Source of the DNA: Legionellales bacterium
GTDB lineage: Bacteria; Pseudomonadota; Gammaproteobacteria; WLWR01
NCBI GenBank assembly: GCA_012103495.1
Contig: WLWR01000015.1
Location: forward strand, 1 to 15,340
Reading direction: 5' to 3'
Length of the DNA stretch: 15,340 nucleotides
Shown here piece by piece: positions 6,866 through 13,278 of the stretch. Numbering within the stretch: position 1 is the stretch's first letter; each line of letters opens with the position of its first letter. The translations under genes and the position numbers were made by a program. The notes beneath the pieces are model-generated. The model saw only the letters and a program-made list of their open reading frames with translations. It did no database searches and was not told the DNA's origin.

Positions 6866-7004
6866 AAATAAGTATACTGTCCCCCGAATTCCCCCCGAAT
6901 TCCGCGAATTCCAAATAAGTATACTGTCCCCCGAATTCCAAATAAGTATACTGTCCCCCGAATTCCGAATTCCCAAATAAGTATACTGTCCCCCGAATTT
7001 GCTG

Positions 7005-7022
7005 TCCCCCGAATTTGGGGGA
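7005..7022 (-). terminator. GC-stem hairpin just after zapE (possible terminator)
   Basis: TCCCCC (7005-7010) and GGGGGA (7017-7022) pair around a 6-nt loop, 13 nt beyond the zapE stop on the minus strand. No T run follows, so termination is uncertain; the sequence is also the last fragment of the repeat array. Confidence 0.3.
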
Positions 7023-7035
7023 TATAATCAGGTAG

Positions 7036-8139
7036 TCAGTCGAACGTTTGATTGCAGCGGTGCAAATAGTGAGGTGATTGCATTTCATGCAGTCGACTCA
7101 AGGTCCGTTGAAATGTGTCTAGTAAATTTCCGCGTGGATAAATGTCTGGTAAAGACACGGTGCTTGATAAAATTAATTCCACATTGGCATCGTACAAAAT
7201 ATCAATTAAGTGAATGAAGTAAGTGATGCGATGGTGTTGATGTTCGGCAATGGCGGGAACATTGCTGAGGATGAACACATTAAATTGTTGAGCAATTTGT
7301 AAGTAATCGGCTTGATTACGCGGTGAGCTGCAAATGACATCAAAGTCGAACCAAATGATTTGTGCCGCCAGTGCGCGTGTTGGAATTAAGCGTTCGGCAA
7401 TGCAGATGTGTGCAGGCTGGAGTGTTTGATGATGGCTGTATAATTGAAACAGTTTATATAATTGCTGATCAGTGTCCGCCGTCAACGGTGCGAAAAACAC
7501 TCCGCGACTCAACACATGCTGTAGTCGATAATCGTGATTGGCAGTGGCGTGAATCACACGACAGTGTTGCGTCAATAATTCAATTGCGGGTAAAAATCGT
7601 TGGCGTTGCAAGCCATGTTGATACAATTGTTGTGGAGCGGTGTTGGATGTTGTGATCACCGTCACGTGCTGAGCAAACAACGCTTCTAACAAGCCAGCCA
7701 ATATCATCGCATCTCCAATGTCATGCACTAAAAATTCATCCAAACACAATACGCGAGCTTGCCGGGCAATGCGTTTGGCAATTTGCGTCAGCGGGTTGGC
7801 AACGCCTTGTAGCGTTTGTAATTGTTGATGAATGTGTTGCATGAAATCATGAAAATGCCATCGTTGTTTGTGTTGCAATGGTAATTGTGTAAACAATAAG
7901 TCCATCAAATACGTTTTGCCAATGCCGACACTGCCCCATAAATACAACCCTTTGGTCGATGGACGAGTACGAGCCATCCATCGATGCCAAGCGCGACGCC
8001 ACCAGGGTAAATCTTGGCAATATCGTTGACACAGGTGTTGATAGACTTGTTGCAAATCTTGCACTCGCTGCGCTTGAAGGGCATCGGGTTGAATATGGCC
8101 TTGGGCTAAATCGGCTGTATAACGTTGCTCAGGTGTCAT
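7036..8139 (-). CDS. zapE: Cell division ATPase ZapE (AFG1-like)
   Basis: The 367-residue product is an AFG1/ZapE AAA-type ATPase. Walker A is GSVGIGKT (69-76), Walker B LCLDEF (131-136) followed by the family signature VHDIGDAMIL, sensor-1 is TTSN, and an arginine pair lies in GLQRQRFLP. The C-terminal part keeps the family motifs RNQADYLQIAQQF, FIHLIDILYD and FQRTLSRLHEMQS. ZapE associates with the Z ring and affects FtsZ assembly under stress in E. coli. The frame is open upstream to 8301, but the ATG at 8139 gives the canonical MTPEQRY start and a normal length (E. coli about 375). It overlaps the 3' end of the hydrolase gene by 11 nt and has no clear ribosome site of its own, so translation is probably coupled. 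The stop lies only 14 bp from the repeat array, so anything inserted there left the coding region intact. Confidence 0.93.
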   Translation of the reverse strand: MTPEQRYTADLAQGHIQPDALQAQRVQDLQQVYQHLCQRYCQDLPWWRRAWHRWMARTRPSTKGLYLWGSVGIGKTYLMDLLFTQLPLQHKQRWHFHDFMQHIHQQLQTLQGVANPLTQIAKRIARQARVLCLDEFLVHDIGDAMILAGLLEALFAQHVTVITTSNTAPQQLYQHGLQRQRFLPAIELLTQHCRVIHATANHDYRLQHVLSRGVFFAPLTADTDQQLYKLFQLYSHHQTLQPAHICIAERLIPTRALAAQIIWFDFDVICSSPRNQADYLQIAQQFNVFILSNVPAIAEHQHHRITYFIHLIDILYDANVELILSSTVSLPDIYPRGNLLDTFQRTLSRLHEMQSPHYLHRCNQTFD

Positions 8140-8785
8140 GGGAATGATGTTGGTGATAAAAATCAACAATGGCTTGGCGCAAAGCCAGTAAATGCCCATG
8201 AAAAAAATGACCGGCCTGGGCAAAGCGTTGGATCTGAGGCCCCGGGGAGCGTTGTGCGGCCCATTGATATACTTCGGTCGGCGATACAATGTCATCGGCA
8301 TCGCCTTGTAATAATAACCATGGGGTTGTCACTGATAATTGCTCAGTAAAGGAAAAACGAGCGATGGGCGGCGCCACGCTAATTAAAAACTCAACATCAG
8401 TTTGGCAAGCCGCCGCATAGCTTACATACGAACCAAATGAAAATCCTGCTAATGCGATGGTGCTGACGTGTGGTTGATGCTTGAGCCAATCGATGATGGT
8501 TAATAAATCTTGTGTTTCACCATCTCCATGATCAAATGTGCCTTGACTGTGTCCAACACCGCGCATATTAAATCGTAAACTGCGCAACCCTAAATCACGC
8601 GCCGCGCGCGTGATGCTGGTGACTATTTTATTATTCATGCTGCCACCATGTAATGAATGGGGATGACAGACAAGGAGTACTGTCTCACTGGACAGTTCGG
8701 TAGGGCATTGCCAACGGCCTTCTAAAACATGACCTTGCTGGCCAGATAATTCAAATGTGTGTTCTCCTGGGGTCGTGAACTGCAT
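8129..8785 (-). CDS. Alpha/beta hydrolase (COG2945 type)
   Basis: This 218-residue cytosolic protein has the features of the small predicted alpha/beta hydrolases of the COG2945 group: CHPHSLHGGSMNNK (about 40-53), RFNMRGVGHSQGTFDHGDGE (about 71-90), the nucleophile elbow GFSFG with S116, an acid in GDADD (162-165), and the catalytic His H193 in AGHFFHG. It probably hydrolyses a small ester or thioester, but no substrate is established for the group. The start ATG at 8785 is the only good choice, since the frame is closed by TAG shortly upstream; no clear ribosome site is visible. It is 62 nt downstream of relA and overlaps zapE by 11 nt, suggesting a relA-hydrolase-zapE transcription unit. 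Confidence 0.88.
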   Translation of the reverse strand: MQFTTPGEHTFELSGQQGHVLEGRWQCPTELSSETVLLVCHPHSLHGGSMNNKIVTSITRAARDLGLRSLRFNMRGVGHSQGTFDHGDGETQDLLTIIDWLKHQPHVSTIALAGFSFGSYVSYAAACQTDVEFLISVAPPIARFSFTEQLSVTTPWLLLQGDADDIVSPTEVYQWAAQRSPGPQIQRFAQAGHFFHGHLLALRQAIVDFYHQHHSHDT

Positions 8786-8847
8786 GTCAAATACTGAAAC
8801 GGCTTTACTGATGATGGGCTAAAGCTAACACATTCAATGGGGAAATG

Positions 8848-11055
8848 TCACTTGCTGCGTTGAACTTCCAAGATGTTGGGCAATTGTTTGATTTTATCGA
8901 TCAGTCGGCTGAGGTTGGCAACGTCATTGACTTCAACGGTTAATTGGATATTGGCAATGTGATCGTGTGGATTGACAGCGCTGTTTAACGCCAATAAATT
9001 GGTGCGCTCATGGGTGATCAAAGCAGTTATTTCTTTTAGCAAACCGGGGCGGTCGTAAGCTTCCACCATTAAATCGATTGGGTAGTGGGCGACTTTTTCA
9101 CCCCAGGATACATTGATCAACCGATTTTCCAATTCATGACTGATGTTTAAAATATTGGCGCAATCTTGTCGATGAATGGAAATGCCTTTGCCTAAAGTGA
9201 TGTAACCAATAATTGAATCGCCAGGAATGGGTTGACAACACTTAGCCATTTTAGTGAGTAAATTGCCAACACCGTCAATGTAAACATCGTCTTCGCTAAA
9301 AGAGGACTTGACGGTTTTACGAGGCTTTAACAATGCTGTAGCGGAAGGTTCGGCTTTGGGCAATTGGCCATGCAATTTGTGAATCAATTGTCCCAAGCGG
9401 ATATCACCACACCCGATGGCTGCCAATAGATCATCGCCCGCGACTAAATTAAATTGTTGAGCGAGCGTTTGTTTATCTACTTGAGTCAATCCCAACTTTT
9501 TCATTTCACGTTCTAATAACCGTTCGCCTTCGATGAGGTTTTGATCAAAATCTTGTTGTTTGAGCCAGTGATGAATTTTGGCTTTGGCACGTGAGGTGTG
9601 AATGTAACCTAAATTGGGATTGAGCCAATCACGGCTAGGATGGGGGTCTTTACTGGTGAGGATTTCAACTTGCTCACCAGTTTGTAATTGATAAATCAAT
9701 GGCACAATGTGGTCATTGATTTTTGCCCCACGGCAGCGATGGCCAACCTCACTATGAATGTGGTATGCAAAGTCCAAGGGGGTGGCACCTTGAGGTAAAT
9801 CAATGATTTCACCATCGGGCGTGAAGACATACACGCGATCATCAATAAATTCAGATTCGACTTCTTGAGGAATGCCTTCTTGATGAGCGACGTCTTGTTG
9901 CCAAGCTAACACTTGACGCAACCATTCGATTTTTTGTTCATGACGACTGAGCTTATGGTCACCTTCTTTGTATTTCCAATGCGCAGCCACGCCTAGTTCG
10001 GCTTCTTCGTGCATTTGCTGGGTACGAATTTGTACTTCAAAAACCCGAGCTTCTGGACCAATGACCGCAGTGTGCAAGGAACGGTAGCCATTGGATTTGG
10101 GGTTGACAATGTAATCGTCGTATTCAGCAGAAATTGGTTGCCACAACTCATGAACTTTGCTGATCACTTGGTAACAATCGTCGATGTTAGTAACCAGCAC
10201 GCGCACGGCGGTGGCATCGTAAATTTCTTCTAAAGGAACATTTTTTCGTTGCATTTTGCGGTAAATGCTGTGAATGTGTTTGGCGCGACCATAGACTTTC
10301 GCCTGGGAGAGTTGTATGGCTTTTAATTCAGTTTGCAGCGTTTGCACAATCATTTTGACATAGCGATCACGTTCGATACGACGGGCGCTTAATCCTTTGG
10401 CAATGGTTTTGTATTGTTCATTGTTTAAATAGCGGAAGGCTAAATCTTCCATTTCCCATTTGATTTGCCCAATGCCTAATCGGTTGGCCAATGGGGCATA
10501 AATATCCATTGCTTCGCGGGCAATGTTTTGGCGCGCGGAAGTATCGTGATGGGCAATGGTGCGTAGCACGCGCAATCGTTCAGCCAATTTAATTAATACC
10601 ACACGCACATCATCGGCCATGGCTAACAACATTTTACGCATATTGTCGATGGAGCGATGTTTGATGGTGTGGGTTTTCAATTCGTGCATTTTATCAATGG
10701 CATTCATGCGTTCGACTCCATCGACCAATTTGGCAATGGATGTTCCCAATTGTTCCGTTACATCATCCAACGTCAATTCCGCATAATGCACACTGTCATA
10801 GATAATGGCGGCGGCGATGGTTTGTTGATCCACCTGTAAATCCACCAAAATTTCAGCCATGGCCAAGCCTTGTTGCAAACATGATTCACCACTTTCGGTA
10901 GCTTGATCTTCACCGGCTAGTTGGCTCAGCAAACACGCTGATCGAATGAGTTGAGTGTCTGGATAGTGATGCTCTTGTAATAAATGATGTAGCCAGGCAT
11001 GTAAATCAATCGACCCATCGTGCAGTAAATGCGACTCTTCTTTCACCTTAACCAT
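8848..11055 (-). CDS. relA: GTP pyrophosphokinase, (p)ppGpp synthetase RelA
   Basis: RelA makes pppGpp or ppGpp from GTP/GDP and ATP when uncharged tRNA enters the ribosome. The 735-residue product has the full long-RSH layout. The N-terminal hydrolase-like domain has lost the HDxxED motif (YDSVHY, about 86-91), as in monofunctional RelA. The synthetase domain carries EYDDYIVNPKSNGYRSLH (311-328), whose E-x-D-D is the acidic signature of RelA instead of the RxKD of SpoT/Rel, and FEVQIRTQQMHEEAELGVAAHWKYKEG. A TGS domain follows at about 405-466, then the conserved-Cys domain CCQPIPGD (606-613) with RQDC (629-632), and an ACT/RRM domain at about 658-735. Length compares with 744 in E. coli. 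The ATG at 11055 has only a weak AGG upstream. A separate SpoT for hydrolysis is expected elsewhere. It starts 54 nt after the transpeptidase gene ends. Confidence 0.95.
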   Translation of the reverse strand: MVKVKEESHLLHDGSIDLHAWLHHLLQEHHYPDTQLIRSACLLSQLAGEDQATESGESCLQQGLAMAEILVDLQVDQQTIAAAIIYDSVHYAELTLDDVTEQLGTSIAKLVDGVERMNAIDKMHELKTHTIKHRSIDNMRKMLLAMADDVRVVLIKLAERLRVLRTIAHHDTSARQNIAREAMDIYAPLANRLGIGQIKWEMEDLAFRYLNNEQYKTIAKGLSARRIERDRYVKMIVQTLQTELKAIQLSQAKVYGRAKHIHSIYRKMQRKNVPLEEIYDATAVRVLVTNIDDCYQVISKVHELWQPISAEYDDYIVNPKSNGYRSLHTAVIGPEARVFEVQIRTQQMHEEAELGVAAHWKYKEGDHKLSRHEQKIEWLRQVLAWQQDVAHQEGIPQEVESEFIDDRVYVFTPDGEIIDLPQGATPLDFAYHIHSEVGHRCRGAKINDHIVPLIYQLQTGEQVEILTSKDPHPSRDWLNPNLGYIHTSRAKAKIHHWLKQQDFDQNLIEGERLLEREMKKLGLTQVDKQTLAQQFNLVAGDDLLAAIGCGDIRLGQLIHKLHGQLPKAEPSATALLKPRKTVKSSFSEDDVYIDGVGNLLTKMAKCCQPIPGDSIIGYITLGKGISIHRQDCANILNISHELENRLINVSWGEKVAHYPIDLMVEAYDRPGLLKEITALITHERTNLLALNSAVNPHDHIANIQLTVEVNDVANLSRLIDKIKQLPNILEVQRSK

Positions 11056-11109
11056 CGTTTGTCATACCTAATGTCACGTGTGTCGTTTTCAATTACAAGC
11101 ATAGATCTT

Positions 11110-11826
11110 TTATGCACTCACCGTGGTGTGGAAGGATTGCAAGCGGCGGTTTATTTTAGTGTACAATTCCGGCAACCAGTTGGGTTTGGGTTGTTTATGG
11201 TCTAAGAAAGGTTTTCGTTTGCGCAAGTCATTCGGCGCGATAATAACCTGGGCGTTGCGGGCACCGACTCGACTCATGAGCACGAACAATTCATTCATGG
11301 CGCGATCCCCCACGGCGATGCAACCGGCTGAAGCACGTTTACCATGAATGAAAATTTCATCACCCAAATTGGTGCGTCCATCAAGACGTGCTTTCTCACG
11401 ATCAAATTGATTGGGGTAATTGAGCATCATCGATAAGTGGTACTCGCTGAAGGGGTTTAAATACACAATGTTGTAAATGCCTTCTGGAATTTGTTTATCC
11501 CACTGACGCATTTTAGGCCCTGGTAATCCACTGGTTGCGGTCATGGGGTAGGTGCGGATTAATTTATTTTGGCGGCGGTGATCCTGTGCCCACAGTTCAA
11601 CTTTGCGTTCTTTTTTGAATACCAGCAAGTTAACTTTTTTAGGAGGATAACGTACGCCAGCTTGCTTGAAATATGATTTCAAGCGGGTTTCTGAGCGAGC
11701 GCCGTATTGTTGGAGGATTTGTTTTTGAGCTTGTTGCCAATTGTTGGTGGTTACTTTTTTCTTCGGCACGCCATGACAACCTGTCAGTAGGATGGCGAGT
11801 AATATAATGAATCCTAATATACGCAT
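11110..11826 (-). CDS. YafK-type L,D-transpeptidase/endopeptidase lipoprotein
   Basis: The 238-residue protein has a YkuD catalytic domain with H161-G-K-R-A-S166-A-G-C169-I, the HGxxxSxGC signature in which C169 is the nucleophile. It begins with a lipoprotein signal, MRILGFIILLAILLTGC, lipobox L14-T15-G16-C17, so it should be an envelope lipoprotein acting on peptidoglycan stem peptides. The pattern KVNLLVFKKERKVELW ... TATSGLPGPK ... IPEGIYNIVYLNPFS is that of the YafK group; in E. coli YafK (DpaA/LdtF) cuts the Lpp-peptidoglycan bond instead of forming cross-links. Whether this protein does so is inference. Residue 18 is His, which neither favours nor excludes outer-membrane sorting. It has its own intergenic space upstream with a TATACT box and probably starts the transpeptidase-relA-hydrolase-zapE unit. 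Confidence 0.9.
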   Translation of the reverse strand: MRILGFIILLAILLTGCHGVPKKKVTTNNWQQAQKQILQQYGARSETRLKSYFKQAGVRYPPKKVNLLVFKKERKVELWAQDHRRQNKLIRTYPMTATSGLPGPKMRQWDKQIPEGIYNIVYLNPFSEYHLSMMLNYPNQFDREKARLDGRTNLGDEIFIHGKRASAGCIAVGDRAMNELFVLMSRVGARNAQVIIAPNDLRKRKPFLDHKQPKPNWLPELYTKINRRLQSFHTTVSA

Positions 11827-11880
11827 GCTCAGTAAACTCTATGAGTGATTAAAGTAAAAAGCACTATTAAAACGCCGCGC

Positions 11881-11886
11881 AGTATA
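11881..11886 (-). promoter_or_regulatory. Possible -10 box upstream of the L,D-transpeptidase gene
   Basis: TATACT (minus strand, 11886-11881) lies 55 nt before the ATG in the space after the nrdB hairpin. No good -35 is found at 16-18 nt, so the call rests on one hexamer and position. Confidence 0.3.
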
Positions 11887-11911
11887 TCACAAAAATATGG
11901 GTTTCTGTAGA

Positions 11912-11943
11912 GAATAAGGGCGGTTGATCCCCCGCCCTTATTC
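11912..11943 (-). terminator. Hairpin terminator after nrdB
   Basis: A perfect 12-bp stem, GAATAAGGGCGG (11912-11923) and CCGCCCTTATTC (11932-11943), closes an 8-nt loop 25 nt beyond the nrdB stop. The minus-strand tail is only moderately T-rich (TTATTCTCT, including the stem base), so termination may be partial. Confidence 0.7.
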
Positions 11944-11968
11944 ATAAGGATGTTGCAAAAGCTTAGTG

Positions 11969-13243
11969 TCAGTCGTTAGTATCCCACGACAAAGCGCCAC
12001 CGGCTTGATATTCAATGACGCGGGTTTCAAAGAAGTTTTTCTCTTTCTTCAAATCCATCATTTCACTCATCCATGGGAAGGGGTTGGTGACGCCAGGGTA
12101 TTGTTCTGGTAGGCCAATTTGCGCTAAACGTCGGTTGGCGATGAAACGCAGATACTCTTGGAACATGTCTGCATTCATGCCCAAAATGCCATTGGGCATG
12201 GTGTCTATTGCATATTGATGTTCCAATTCCACGCCATTTTTAACCAATTGGATTATTTCTTGTTGAAAGGGTTCGCTCCATAAATGTGGGTTTTCAATTT
12301 TGATTTGATTGATGACATCAATGCCGAAGTTCATGTGCATGGATTCATCGCGCAAAATATATTGGAATTGCTCGGCGGTTCCAGTCATTTTGTTGCGACG
12401 CCCCATGGATAGAATTTGTGTGAATCCAACGTAGAAAAAGATGCCTTCAAAGACCACGTAAAAGGCAATTAAGTCACGCAGCAAGCGTTGATCGGCTTCT
12501 GGGGTTCCAGTGTGGAAAGTGGAATCCCCCAAGCTTTGGGTGAAGGGTAATGCCCAACTGGCTTTTTTTGCAACCGATGGCAATTCGCGATACATGTTGA
12601 ATACTTCGGCTTCATCCAAGCCCAAGCTCTCAATAATATGTTGATACGAATGAGTGTGCAGCGCTTCTTCGAATGCTTGACGTAATAAATATTGACGACA
12701 TTCTGGGTTGGTAATATGACGATAAACTGCTAGTACTAAGTTGTTGGCGACCAGTGAATCGGCGGTGGCGAAAAATCCTAAATTGCGTTTGATGATGCGG
12801 CGTTCATCTTCACTCAATCCATCGGTGCTTTTCCACAAGGCAATGTCGGCGGACATATTGATTTCATTGGGCATCCAGTGATTGGCACAGCCGGCTAAAT
12901 ATTTATCCCATGCCCATAAATATTTAAAAGGGACTAATTGATTCAAATCAGCGCGGCAATTGATGATTTGTTTATCATCCACCCGAATGCGTGCAGCACC
13001 CATTTCAATGTCTTCCAAGCCTGTGTGGCCGCCGTTACTGGCTGGCTCGTTGGTCTCTTTAGCAGAGGGGGGGGAGGCTTGCTGCGTGGTTGATGTTTGA
13101 GTGGCTGCCGCGTGTTGTATGGTGGCTGCGATTTCAGGAGAAACCGCAGGGATCGGTTCAGCCGATTCTAAGGCGCTCCAATCCAACAATGAACTTTGCT
13201 CGTTGGCTGATTGAGGGGCAGTGGTTTGGTATTCGTTGGTCAT
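11969..13243 (-). CDS. nrdB: Ribonucleoside-diphosphate reductase class Ia, beta subunit
   Basis: NrdB houses the diiron-tyrosyl radical cofactor that starts NDP reduction in NrdA. In this 424-residue protein the iron ligands are D162, E193, H196, E266, E300 and H303, and the radical tyrosine is Y200 (spacing D-31-E-3-H-4-Y equals that of E. coli D84, E115, H118, Y122). Y412 near the C-terminus (RVIEYQ) should correspond to the radical-transfer tyrosine, and the tail GGALSWDTND would dock onto NrdA. The first 80 or so residues are a low-complexity extension rich in Ala, Gln, Ser, Thr and Pro, absent from the 376-residue E. coli protein. It is very likely translated because AAGGAG (13255-13250) lies 6 nt before this ATG. 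The gene follows nrdA by 35 nt and is ended by a strong hairpin. Confidence 0.95.
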   Translation of the reverse strand: MTNEYQTTAPQSANEQSSLLDWSALESAEPIPAVSPEIAATIQHAAATQTSTTQQASPPSAKETNEPASNGGHTGLEDIEMGAARIRVDDKQIINCRADLNQLVPFKYLWAWDKYLAGCANHWMPNEINMSADIALWKSTDGLSEDERRIIKRNLGFFATADSLVANNLVLAVYRHITNPECRQYLLRQAFEEALHTHSYQHIIESLGLDEAEVFNMYRELPSVAKKASWALPFTQSLGDSTFHTGTPEADQRLLRDLIAFYVVFEGIFFYVGFTQILSMGRRNKMTGTAEQFQYILRDESMHMNFGIDVINQIKIENPHLWSEPFQQEIIQLVKNGVELEHQYAIDTMPNGILGMNADMFQEYLRFIANRRLAQIGLPEQYPGVTNPFPWMSEMMDLKKEKNFFETRVIEYQAGGALSWDTND

Positions 13244-13249
13244 GATGAT

Positions 13250-13255
13250 CTCCTT
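13250..13255 (-). promoter_or_regulatory. Shine-Dalgarno site fixing the nrdB start
   Basis: AAGGAG with 6-nt spacing to the ATG at 13243. It supports the long N-terminal form over an internal start near residue 81. Confidence 0.75.
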
Positions 13256-13278
13256 AAGTTACAGTAAATGAATTTTTA

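Larger units (their letters stand above)
6557..7022. repeat. Mirrored repeat array (five direct units, then four inverted units plus a fragment)
   Basis: The left half has five near-identical 30-nt units on the plus strand at 6590-6619, 6644-6673, 6716-6745, 6760-6789 and 6805-6834, each starting GGGGACAGTATACCTATTTC and ending with TTTTTATACA, usually preceded by GAATT(A/C)A. A degenerate copy (GTATACCTATT, 6564-6574) lies to the left. The right half has four copies of AAATAAGTATACTGTCCCCC at 6866-6885, 6913-6932, 6940-6959 and 6975-6994, which is the same motif inverted with one base changed (GTATACT for GTATACC) and a different flank, joined by GAATTC-containing spacers. A fragment CTGTCCCCC remains at 7002-7010. 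The core contains the palindrome GTATAC. Such GGGGACAGTATAC motifs remind me of sequences around REP-associated tyrosine transposases, from memory. No transposase is present here. Confidence 0.92.

Noticed and set aside
6557..7022. CRISPR array
   Set aside because: Units switch orientation, spacers are short and repeat each other, spacing is irregular, and no cas genes are nearby.
6828..7088. Minus-strand frame of 86 codons through the right half of the repeat array
   Set aside because: Its repetitive EFGGQYTYL translation is made by the DNA repeats themselves; no start context and it overlaps the zapE 3' end.
8140..8301. 54-residue N-terminal extension of ZapE
   Set aside because: It lies inside the hydrolase coding region in another frame; the normal family start is the ATG at 8139.
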